Origin: Actinomycetes bacterium
GTDB lineage: Bacteria > Actinomycetota > Actinomycetes > Actinomycetales > Cellulomonadaceae
Length of the DNA: 5,167 nt
Assembly (NCBI GenBank): GCA_023461115.1
Contig: JAEWOA010000026.1
Span: forward strand, 1-5,167
Reading direction: 5' to 3'
Shown here: positions 1-5,167 of the stretch, piece by piece
Position numbering within the stretch: the first letter of the stretch is position 1
How the letters are laid out: each line of letters starts with the position of its first letter
Notes under the pieces: model-generated
Database searches by the model: none
What the model was told of the DNA's origin: nothing
The model's input: only the letters and a program-made list of their open reading frames with translations
Program-made: the position numbers and the translations under genes

Positions 1-15
1 GAGCACAGTCGCCCA

Positions 16-48
16 CGAGCCCGCCCGGAGACGATCCGGGCGGGCTCG
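16..48 (+). terminator. Strong GC-rich hairpin, likely terminator of an upstream gene
   Basis: The arms cgagcccgcccgg (16-28) and ccgggcgggctcg (36-48) are perfect reverse complements: 13 bp around a 7-base loop, or 14 bp if A29 pairs with T35. No T-run follows on either side, which is common for actinobacterial hairpin terminators. It lies before the promoter of the exporter operon, so it probably insulates the operon from a gene beyond the left edge. A bidirectional role cannot be excluded, since the neighbouring gene is not visible. Confidence 0.75.
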
Positions 49-67
49 CGGCGTGCCGGGCTCGCGC

Positions 68-89
68 GCGCTCGGCGCGCTCGGCGCGC
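68..89 (+). repeat. Tandem 9-bp repeat just upstream of the promoter
   Basis: The unit gcgctcggc occurs at 68-76 and 77-85 and is followed by a partial copy (gcgc, 86-89). It ends 3 bp before the -35 hexamer. It may be simple GC-rich drift or an upstream promoter element. Nothing in the sequence assigns it a function. Confidence 0.5.
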
Positions 90-92
90 CGG

Positions 93-121
93 TTGCGGAG
101 TGAGTGCTCACTCATTAGGGT
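93..121 (+). promoter_or_regulatory. Promoter of the tetR-ABC exporter operon
   Basis: A -35-like hexamer TTGCGG (93-98) and a -10-like hexamer TAGGGT (116-121) are separated by exactly 17 bp. TAGGGT fits the TAnnnT -10 pattern of actinobacterial housekeeping promoters, and the -35 begins with the expected TTG. Transcription would start about 7 bases after the -10, at G128 or G129, and G129 is the first base of the repressor's likely GTG start codon. That would give a leaderless mRNA. No other promoter-like pair is evident between the terminator hairpin and the first gene. This is a motif call with no mapping behind it. Confidence 0.6.
98..114 (+). promoter_or_regulatory. TetR-type palindromic operator inside the promoter spacer
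   Basis: The arms gagtgag (98-104) and ctcactc (107-113) are perfect inverted repeats around a 2-bp centre. A second overlapping palindrome, tgagtg-ct-cactca, spans 101-114. The TGAGTG...CACTCA pattern is a familiar operator form for TetR-family regulators. The site occupies the spacer between the -35 and -10, so bound repressor would block RNA polymerase. The adjacent gene encodes a TetR-family protein, so autoregulation of the whole operon is the simplest reading. Confidence 0.8.
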
Positions 122-128
122 CGGCCGG

Positions 129-881
129 GTGACGCAGCCACGGTCCGGGCGCGCGGCCCCACTGCCGCCAGACGAGCGGCGCGCGGCCATCCTGCGCGCC
201 GTGCGGCCCGTGCTGTTCGAGAAGGGCGCCGGAGTCACCACGCGTGAGCTCGCGCGCGCCGCCGGGGTCGCGGAGGGCACGCTGTTCCGGGTCTTCGAGG
301 ACAAGGCCGCACTGGTCCGTGAGGCGGCGCTCGCGGCGGCCGACCCGGCCGACGACGTGCCCGCGATCCGCGCGATCGACCCCGAGCTGCCCCTCGAGAC
401 CCGGCTGCGCGCGCTGCTGCACCTCGGCTACGCCCGCATGGGCGACGCGATGCGATGGATGGGGATCCTCCATGAGGTCGGCTGGCCCGGCCCCGGCCAC
501 CACCACGCGAAGCCCGTGGCGCCAGGACCGCACGTCCGCCAGGACGGCCCGGCCCGCGAGCCTGCCACCGCCGAGCGGATGCGGGAATTCGCACGTCGGC
601 AGCAGGCTGGACGGCGGGCCGTCAGCGCGGCCGTCGTCGAGCTGCTCAAGCCCGACGAGGCACGGTTCGGCCGTCCGCTCGAGGAGGTCGTCGCGTTGTT
701 CGAGGTGCTGATGATGGGCGCGACCGTGCAGGAGATCGAGGCGCGTCGCCGCGGCGGCGTGGCGTCCACCCCGTCCGTCGAGGTGCTCGTCGAGCACTTC
801 CTCACTGGCGCGCTGGCCCCCACCGGCGCGCACAGCCCGACCAGCCCGACCGCCTCCAGCTCGACCCTGAGGAGCCACTAG
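129..881 (+). CDS. TetR-family transcriptional repressor of the exporter operon
   Basis: This encodes a 250-residue DNA-binding regulator. Counting from GTG129, the N-terminal helix-turn-helix region spans about residues 15-63: an ILRAV helix, then TTRELARAAGVAEGTLFRVF (37-56), closely matching the TetR_N pattern in which the recognition helix precedes a Phe/Tyr and a KxxL segment (K59, L62). The rest is a helical effector-binding and dimerisation domain that I cannot assign to a ligand. It contains a His cluster (H124-H126, H135) in a Pro/Gly-rich loop and ends in a low-complexity Ser/Thr/Pro tail. An in-frame TTG at 93 would extend it by 12 residues, but those codons overlap the -35 and the operator, so GTG129 is the better start. 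The stop codon directly abuts the ATG of the first ABC gene. Its likely job is to repress the two exporter genes and itself until an inducer, perhaps a transported compound, binds. The family is certain; the ligand is unknown. Confidence 0.88.
   Translation: MTQPRSGRAAPLPPDERRAAILRAVRPVLFEKGAGVTTRELARAAGVAEGTLFRVFEDKAALVREAALAAADPADDVPAIRAIDPELPLETRLRALLHLGYARMGDAMRWMGILHEVGWPGPGHHHAKPVAPGPHVRQDGPAREPATAERMREFARRQQAGRRAVSAAVVELLKPDEARFGRPLEEVVALFEVLMMGATVQEIEARRRGGVASTPSVEVLVEHFLTGALAPTGAHSPTSPTASSSTLRSH
869..874 (+). promoter_or_regulatory. Ribosome binding site of the first ABC gene
   Basis: GAGGAG lies 7 bases before ATG882 and inside the last codons of the repressor gene. With the repressor stop (879-881) directly touching the ATG, this supports ATG882 as the start and suggests translational coupling. 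Confidence 0.75.
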
Positions 882-2624
882 ATGCTGACCCGCCTGTTGC
901 GCGAGCACCTGCGCCCGTATCGCGGAGCCGTGATCGCCGTGGTGCTGCTGCAGGTCGTGCAGACGCTCGCGACCCTGTACCTGCCCAGCCTCAACGCGCG
1001 CATCATCGACGACGGCGTGGCGCAGGGCGACACCGACGAGATCTTGCGTCTCGGCGGGATCATGCTCGCGGTGAGCCTGGTGCAGGTCGCCGCCGCGATC
1101 GTCGCGGTGTACTACGGCGCCCGCGCCGCCATGGGATTCGGGAGGGACGTGCGCGCGCGGATCTTCGGGCACGTGCAGACGTTCTCGGCGCGCGAGCTGG
1201 GGCAGTTCGGCGCGCCCACGCTCATCACGCGCACGACGAACGACGTGCAACAGGTGCAGATGGTCACCCTCATGACGTTCACGTTCGTGCTCATGGCCCC
1301 GATCATGCTGATCGGCGGCGTCGTCATGGCGCTGCAGGAGGACGTCGGGCTCTCGGCGATCATCGTCGTCGCGGTGCCGGTCCTGGGCCTGATCGTCGGC
1401 GCGATCGTGAGCCGGATGATCCCGTACTTCAAGGTCATGCAGACGCGCATCGACGCGATCAACCGCGTCCTGCGCGAGCAGATCACGGGCCTGCGGGTGG
1501 TCCGCGCGTTCGTCCGGGAGGACCGCGAGACGCAGCGGTTCGAGGCTGCCAATCGCGAGCTGTACCGGACGTCGCTGGCCACGGGCCAGCTCATGGCGCT
1601 CATGTTCCCCGCGGTCATGCTGGTGCTGAACCTGACGAGCGTCGCGGTGATCTGGTTCGGCGGGCACCGGGTGGACGCGGGCGACATGCAGATCGGGCAG
1701 CTCACGGCGTTCCTCAGCTACATCGCGTACATCCTCATGGCCGTGATGATGTCGACGATGATGTTCGTGATGTTCCCGCGCGCGATCGTCTCCGCGGGGC
1801 GCATCGGCGAAGTCATCGACACCCCGACGAGCGTGCTTCCCCCAGTCGCGCCCGTGGCGCTGCCCGCGGACCGGGCCGCGCGCGGCCGCGTCGAGTTCCG
1901 CGGCGTGGAGTTCCGGTACCCGGGCGCCGAGCAGGCGGTCCTGCACCACATCGACCTCGTGGCCGAGCCCGGCCGCACCACCGCGATCATCGGCTCGACG
2001 GGCTCCGGCAAGTCCACGCTGCTCAACCTGATCCCACGGCTCTACGACGTGACCGACGGCCAGGTGCTGCTGGGCGGCGTCGACGTGCGCGACATCGACC
2101 AGGGCGAGCTGTGGGCCCAGATCGGCCTGATCCCCCAGAAGCCGTACCTGTTCGCCGGCACCGTCCGCACCAACCTGGAGTACGGGGCGCCGGACGCGTC
2201 CGACGACGAGCTGTGGCGCGCGCTCGAGGTGGCGCAGGCCCGGTCGTTCGTCGAGCGGCTGGACGGCGGCCTCGACGCGCCGATCGCGCAGGGCGGCACC
2301 AACGTCTCGGGTGGCCAGCGGCAGCGGCTCGCGATCGCCAGAGCGCTCGCCAAGAAGCCGCGGCTGTACCTCTTCGACGACTCGTTCTCGGCGCTCGACT
2401 ACGCGACCGACGCGGCGCTGCGGGCGGCGCTGGTCCCCGAGACCAGGGACGCCGCGGTGCTCGTGGTCGCGCAACGCGTCGCGACCATCCGCCATGCCGA
2501 CCACATCATCGTGCTCGAGGACGGCGCGATCGTCGGGCAGGGCACCCACACCGAACTGCTCGCGACCAACCAGACGTACCAGGAGATCGTGTACTCCCAG
2601 GTCAGCGAGGAGGAGGCGGCATGA
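882..2624 (+). CDS. ABC exporter half-transporter, subunit with degenerate ATP site (TMD-NBD)
   Basis: This 580-residue half-transporter has the normal length for the family, with six membrane helices (about residues 16-37, 57-78, 128-150, 154-176, 240-262, 270-297) followed by a nucleotide-binding domain. NBD motifs in order: A-loop Tyr346, Walker A GSTGSGKST (371-379, Lys377), Q-loop Gln419, canonical signature VSGGQ (475-479), Walker B LYLFDD (495-500) and D-loop SALD (503-506). Two catalytic positions are altered: Asp500 replaces the usual Walker B glutamate, and Gln531 (VVAQRV) replaces the H-loop histidine. In heterodimeric exporters such as TM287/288 and LmrCD these exact changes mark the subunit that forms the non-hydrolysing site, while its intact signature completes the partner's active site. 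It is translationally coupled to the repressor upstream and overlaps the partner gene by 4 bp. It acts in the cytoplasmic membrane. The substrate is unknown; drug or lipophilic compound export is an inference from family and regulator. Confidence 0.93.
   Translation: MLTRLLREHLRPYRGAVIAVVLLQVVQTLATLYLPSLNARIIDDGVAQGDTDEILRLGGIMLAVSLVQVAAAIVAVYYGARAAMGFGRDVRARIFGHVQTFSARELGQFGAPTLITRTTNDVQQVQMVTLMTFTFVLMAPIMLIGGVVMALQEDVGLSAIIVVAVPVLGLIVGAIVSRMIPYFKVMQTRIDAINRVLREQITGLRVVRAFVREDRETQRFEAANRELYRTSLATGQLMALMFPAVMLVLNLTSVAVIWFGGHRVDAGDMQIGQLTAFLSYIAYILMAVMMSTMMFVMFPRAIVSAGRIGEVIDTPTSVLPPVAPVALPADRAARGRVEFRGVEFRYPGAEQAVLHHIDLVAEPGRTTAIIGSTGSGKSTLLNLIPRLYDVTDGQVLLGGVDVRDIDQGELWAQIGLIPQKPYLFAGTVRTNLEYGAPDASDDELWRALEVAQARSFVERLDGGLDAPIAQGGTNVSGGQRQRLAIARALAKKPRLYLFDDSFSALDYATDAALRAALVPETRDAAVLVVAQRVATIRHADHIIVLEDGAIVGQGTHTELLATNQTYQEIVYSQVSEEEAA
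2607..2616 (+). promoter_or_regulatory. Ribosome binding site that decides the second ABC gene's start
   Basis: A purine run containing AGGAGG (2611-2616), with further GAGG registers just upstream, precedes ATG2621 by 4-7 bases. It selects ATG2621 over the many in-frame codons further upstream, which are only an overlapping open frame inside the first ABC gene. The ATGA overlap implies coupled, near-equimolar synthesis of the two subunits. Confidence 0.75.
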
Positions 2625-4669
2625 GCGCCGACCAGCGTCCCGCCGCGGGACCCACCGAGCCGTCCGCCCCGGCCGCCACCGTGACGCCCGCCCCCACACC
2701 GGTGCGCCGGCCCCGCCCGGGGATGCACGGTCCCGGCATGGGCATGGGCATGGGGATGCCAGGCGAGAAGTCGATGGACTTCCGCGCGTCGGGCGCCCGG
2801 TTCCTGCGTGAGCTGCGGCCCGAGCGCGGCAAGATCACCACGATCGTCCTGCTCGGCGTCGCGTCCGTCGTGCTCGCGGTGATCGGGCCCAAGCTGCTTG
2901 GCAACGCGACCAACGTGCTGTTCAACGGCATCGTCGGGAAGGTCATGGCGGCCCCTCCGATCAACATCCCCGAGGGCACCACGGGACCGCAGGCCGCGGA
3001 CGCGCTGCGCGCCGCGGGCCAGGACCAGTTCGCCGACATGCTCGGCGGCATGGACGTCGTCTCGGGCGTCGGCGTCGACTTCACACGCCTGGGCGAGATC
3101 ATGGTCGTCGTCGTCGCCGTGTACCTGGGCTCGTTCCTGTTCGGGTGGGCGCAGGGCCGCATGACGGCGGGCGTGGTGCAACGCGTGGTGCTGCGGCTGC
3201 GCGCGGACGTCGAGGCCAAGCTGCACCGGCTGCCGCTGAAGTACGTGGACAGCCAGCCGCGTGGCGAGCTGCTCTCGCGGGTCACCAACGACATCGACAA
3301 CGTCGCCCAGACGCTCCAGCAGACGCTGTCGCAGCTCATCACGTCGGTCCTGACCGTGGTGGGCGTGCTCGGCATGATGTTCTGGATCTCGCCGCTGCTC
3401 GCGGTCGTCGCGCTCGTCACCGTTCCGCTGTCCATGATCGTCGCCGCGCTGATCGCCAAGCGCTCGCGGCCGCGGTTCGTCGACCAGTGGGCGTTCACGG
3501 GCCAGCTCAACGCGCACATCGAGGAGATGTTCACGGGCCACACGCTCGTGGCCGTGTACGGGCGGCAGGAGGAGGCGGCGCGGGTGTTCGCCGAGCGCAA
3601 CGACGCGCTGTTCGACGCGAGCAACCGTGCGCAGTTCATCTCGGGCACCATCCAGCCCTCGCTCGGGTTCCTGTCCAACCTCAACTACGTGATCGTCGCT
3701 GTGGTCGGCGGGCTGCGCGTCGCGTCGGGCGCCATGACGCTCGGCGACGTGCAGGCGTTCATCCAGTACAGCCGGCAGTTCTCGCAGCCCATCACGCAGA
3801 TCGCCTCGATGGCCAACCTGCTGCAGTCGGGCGTCGCCTCCGTGGAGCGCGTGTTCGAGCTGCTCGACGCGCCCGAGGAGGAGCCGGACCCGGCCACGCC
3901 GGCGAAGCTCGACGAGAGCCTGCGCGGCCGCGTGGCGTTCGAGCACGTCGCGTTCTCGTACTCGCCGGACCGGCCGCTGATCCAGGACCTGTCGCTCACC
4001 GCCGAGCCGGGCCAGACCATCGCGATCGTCGGCCCGACCGGCGCGGGCAAGACGACCTTGGTGAACCTGCTCATGCGGTTCTACGAGGTGGACTCCGGCC
4101 GCATCACGCTCGACGGCGTGGACACGCGCGAGCTCACGCGCGACGCGGTGCGCGGCGAGATGGGCATGGTGCTGCAGGACACGTGGCTGTTCGGCGGGAC
4201 CATCGCCGAGAACCTCGCGTACGGCGTGGAGGACGCCACGCACGAGCAGATCGTGGCGGCTGCGGAGGCCACGCACGTCGACCGGTTCGTGCGCACGCTG
4301 CCCGACGGCTACGACACTGTGATCGACGACGAGGGCACGGGCGTCTCGGCGGGGGAGAAGCAGCTCCTGACGATCGCGCGCGCGTTCCTTGCAGGCCCGA
4401 CGATCCTGATCCTCGACGAGGCGACCTCGTCGGTGGACACGCGCACCGAGGTGCTCGTGCAGCAGGCGATGAACGCGCTGCGGCACGGGCGGACGTCGTT
4501 CGTGATCGCACACCGCCTGTCCACCATCCGCGACGCCGACACCATCCTGGTGATGGAGGACGGCGCGATCGTCGAGCAGGGCTCGCACGACCAGCTGCTC
4601 GCAGCCGACGGCGCATACGCGCGGCTGTACGCGAGCCAGTTCGCGGCGGCTGTCGCGGAGGACGTGTAG
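2621..4669 (+). CDS. ABC exporter half-transporter, catalytic subunit (TMD-NBD)
   Basis: This 682-residue protein is about 80-100 residues longer than a typical half-transporter. The excess sits in a Pro/Ala-rich, then Met/Gly-rich cytoplasmic N-terminus (residues 1-50, with GMGMGMGM at 39-46) and in a long first extracellular loop (about 95-156, between TM1 at 72-93 and TM2 at 157-178). The other membrane helices lie at about 238-258, 262-283, 345-366 and 378-400. NBD motifs: A-loop Tyr447, Walker A GPTGAGKTT (471-479, Lys477), Q-loop Gln519, signature VSAGEK (575-580), Walker B ILILDE (595-600, catalytic Glu600), D-loop SSVD (603-606) and H-loop His631. Walker B and the H-loop are intact, but the signature departs from LSGGQ. 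This is the mirror image of the upstream partner: with that partner's VSGGQ it forms the consensus hydrolytic site, while its own altered signature faces the partner's degenerate site. The start is set by an AGGAGG site and ATGA overlap. The fold and pairing are well supported; the transported compound is not known. Confidence 0.93.
   Translation: MSADQRPAAGPTEPSAPAATVTPAPTPVRRPRPGMHGPGMGMGMGMPGEKSMDFRASGARFLRELRPERGKITTIVLLGVASVVLAVIGPKLLGNATNVLFNGIVGKVMAAPPINIPEGTTGPQAADALRAAGQDQFADMLGGMDVVSGVGVDFTRLGEIMVVVVAVYLGSFLFGWAQGRMTAGVVQRVVLRLRADVEAKLHRLPLKYVDSQPRGELLSRVTNDIDNVAQTLQQTLSQLITSVLTVVGVLGMMFWISPLLAVVALVTVPLSMIVAALIAKRSRPRFVDQWAFTGQLNAHIEEMFTGHTLVAVYGRQEEAARVFAERNDALFDASNRAQFISGTIQPSLGFLSNLNYVIVAVVGGLRVASGAMTLGDVQAFIQYSRQFSQPITQIASMANLLQSGVASVERVFELLDAPEEEPDPATPAKLDESLRGRVAFEHVAFSYSPDRPLIQDLSLTAEPGQTIAIVGPTGAGKTTLVNLLMRFYEVDSGRITLDGVDTRELTRDAVRGEMGMVLQDTWLFGGTIAENLAYGVEDATHEQIVAAAEATHVDRFVRTLPDGYDTVIDDEGTGVSAGEKQLLTIARAFLAGPTILILDEATSSVDTRTEVLVQQAMNALRHGRTSFVIAHRLSTIRDADTILVMEDGAIVEQGSHDQLLAADGAYARLYASQFAAAVAEDV
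2735..2758 (+). repeat. Hexanucleotide tandem repeat encoding a Gly-Met run
   Basis: GGCATG is repeated three times (2735-2752) and followed by the variant GGGATG (2753-2758). It encodes (Gly-Met)4 at residues 39-46 of the second half-transporter, just before the first membrane helix region. In-frame hexamer repeats can change copy number without a frameshift, so the length may vary between strains. Confidence 0.85.
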
Positions 4670-4680
4670 GCAGGCCACGT

Positions 4681-4695
4681 TCCCGGGCTCCGGGG
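4681..4695 (+). terminator. Short hairpin after the exporter operon, weak terminator candidate
   Basis: The arms cccgg (4682-4686) and ccggg (4690-4694) enclose a 3-base loop, and a flanking T-G wobble pair (4681/4695) gives 6 bp. It lies 12 bases after the operon's last stop codon and has no T-run. It is much weaker than the hairpin at 16-48, so transcription may continue into the remnant downstream. Confidence 0.3.
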
Positions 4696-4719
4696 CGCGC
4701 GGAGAAGCTTGCGGCGCGC

Positions 4720-5148
4720 TGCCGCCCGACACTCGGGGCGCCCTACTACCTGAGCTCGGGCGTGAGCTTCACGGGCAGCCCGACGACGCCGACGGATCGG
4801 CCGACACAGGAGCCGACGACGCCTCCGACGCAGGAGCCGACCGCGCTGCCGACGGGCCACCCGGACCCGACCACCGGGTGCGCGGCGATGCTCACCGTGG
4901 GCGCCACCTGGCCCGGCGGCTGGCTCGGCGAGGTGATGGTGCACGCGAGTGACAGCCCGCTGACCACGTGGACGGTCGAGGTGCAGGGCGCGACGCTCCA
5001 GCAGGCATGGAACGGCACGCTCTCGGGCGCGCGCACGATCACGTCGGCGGCGTGGAACGGCTCCGTGCCCGCCCACGGCTCGACGACCACCGGGTTCATC
5101 GGCCAGGGCTCGCCCACCACGCAGACGCCCACCTGCTCGGCGTCCTAG
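4720..5148 (+). pseudogene. 5'-truncated AA10 LPMO remnant with Pro/Thr linker and CBM2
   Basis: The frame is open to a TAG at 5146-5148 but has no credible start: no in-frame ATG/GTG/TTG with a ribosome site, and no signal peptide. Order of parts: (1) 4732-4776, LGAPYYLSSGVSFTG, which resembles the C-terminal end of AA10 lytic polysaccharide monooxygenases (HLDxPYYxCSDVxF), though the disulfide Cys and following Asp positions read Ser and Gly; (2) a Pro/Thr linker with PTQEPT repeats, about 4777-4875; (3) a CBM2-like module bounded by Cys at 4879 and Cys at 5134, with WPGGW, QAWNGT and AAWNGSVP placing Trp codons at 4909, 5008 and 5053, where CBM2a cellulose-binding tryptophans are expected. 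The module is 86 residues Cys to Cys, shorter than the usual roughly 100. The full gene would encode a secreted cellulose-active enzyme; its signal peptide and nearly all of its catalytic domain are absent here. The CBM2 call is strong, the AA10 call moderate. The left boundary is approximate. Confidence 0.72.
4801..4841 (+). repeat. Imperfect direct repeat in the Pro/Thr linker
   Basis: A 17-bp unit, ccgacacaggagccgac (4801-4817), recurs as ccgacgcaggagccgac (4825-4841) with one mismatch and a 24-bp period. It encodes two PTQEPT units. This is the usual way interdomain linkers of actinobacterial polysaccharide-degrading enzymes lengthen and shorten. Confidence 0.75.
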
Positions 5149-5164
5149 CCCGACCTGGGCGGGC
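5148..5164 (+). terminator. Possible start of a terminator at the window edge
   Basis: GCCCG (5148-5152) and CGGGC (5160-5164) can pair around a 7-base loop immediately at the stop codon of the CBM2 remnant. The stem is only 5 bp and the sequence is cut off at 5167, so this is a weak call. Confidence 0.25.
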
Positions 5165-5167
5165 GGC

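Noticed and set aside
1737..1775. Met-rich stretch in TM6 of subunit 1 (six Met between residues 286 and 297)
   Set aside because: As I recall, a Met-rich TM6 of this kind is common in this exporter subfamily, so I do not treat it as a special metal or oxidation site.
2111..2620. Upstream extension of the second ABC gene to an ATG at 2111
   Set aside because: These 170 codons read the first ABC gene's NBD in another frame. ATG2621 has a strong ribosome site and the usual ATGA overlap.
108..2699. Very long open frame on the minus strand opposite the repressor and first ABC gene
   Set aside because: It mirrors the strongly GC-biased codons of the + strand genes. Its translation is rich in Arg, His and Asp with no recognisable domain, and the + strand proteins are unmistakable family members.
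3145..4719. The frame leading into the CBM2 remnant is open back to 3145, as if one large protein contained it
   Set aside because: Between 3145 and 4669 it is an out-of-frame reading of the second ABC gene (Arg/Ala/Gly-rich, no motifs). Only the part after about 4729 resembles a real protein.
4695..4719. gcgcgc inverted repeat around a HindIII-like aagctt after the operon
   Set aside because: A 6-bp alternating GC stem with a 13-base loop is expected by chance at this GC content.
2399..4732. Long open frame on the minus strand opposite the second ABC gene
   Set aside because: Same antisense shadow effect; the composition is low-complexity Arg/His/Asp/Val with no motif.
1..5167. Search by eye for CRISPR arrays, tRNA/rRNA genes, insertion sequences and phage attachment sites
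   Set aside because: No regularly spaced repeats, tRNA-like cloverleaf, transposase motifs or terminal inverted repeats were seen. The window is filled by the operon and the remnant.

Overview
The window is very GC-rich, with strong third-position GC bias, GTG starts and coding density typical of Actinobacteria. The degraded cellulose-degradation gene at the right end (a Pro/Thr linker followed by a family-2 carbohydrate-binding module) suggests a Cellulomonas-like genus; that is an inference, not an identification.

Layout, all on the + strand. Positions 1-128 hold a strong hairpin (16-48), which probably ends transcription from a gene off the left edge. A promoter follows (-35 TTGCGG at 93-98, -10 TAGGGT at 116-121, 17 bp spacer), and its spacer is filled by a TetR-type palindrome. 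Next comes a compact three-gene operon: a TetR-family repressor (129-881), a 580-residue ABC exporter half-transporter (882-2624, its ATG directly after the repressor's stop) and a 682-residue partner half-transporter (2621-4669, 4-bp ATGA overlap). After the operon lies an open but start-less stretch (about 4720-5148). It encodes what looks like the last residues of an AA10 lytic polysaccharide monooxygenase, a Pro/Thr linker and a short CBM2, and I read it as a 5'-truncated pseudogene.

How the genes work together: the two half-transporters carry complementary NBD defects. The first has Asp in place of the Walker B Glu and Gln in place of the H-loop His; the second has an altered signature motif. 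This is the pattern of a heterodimeric ABC exporter of the LmrCD/TM287-288 kind, with one consensus and one degenerate ATP site. The repressor most likely binds the palindrome in its own promoter and is released by a substrate or inducer, so that the pump is made on demand. The substrate cannot be read from the sequence.

Most of the window is a well-known type of exporter operon. The points most worth a second look are the orphan AA10/CBM2 remnant beside the operon, the promoter whose predicted transcription start falls on the repressor's GTG codon (leaderless mRNA), and the large extracellular loop plus Met/Gly-rich N-terminus of the second half-transporter.
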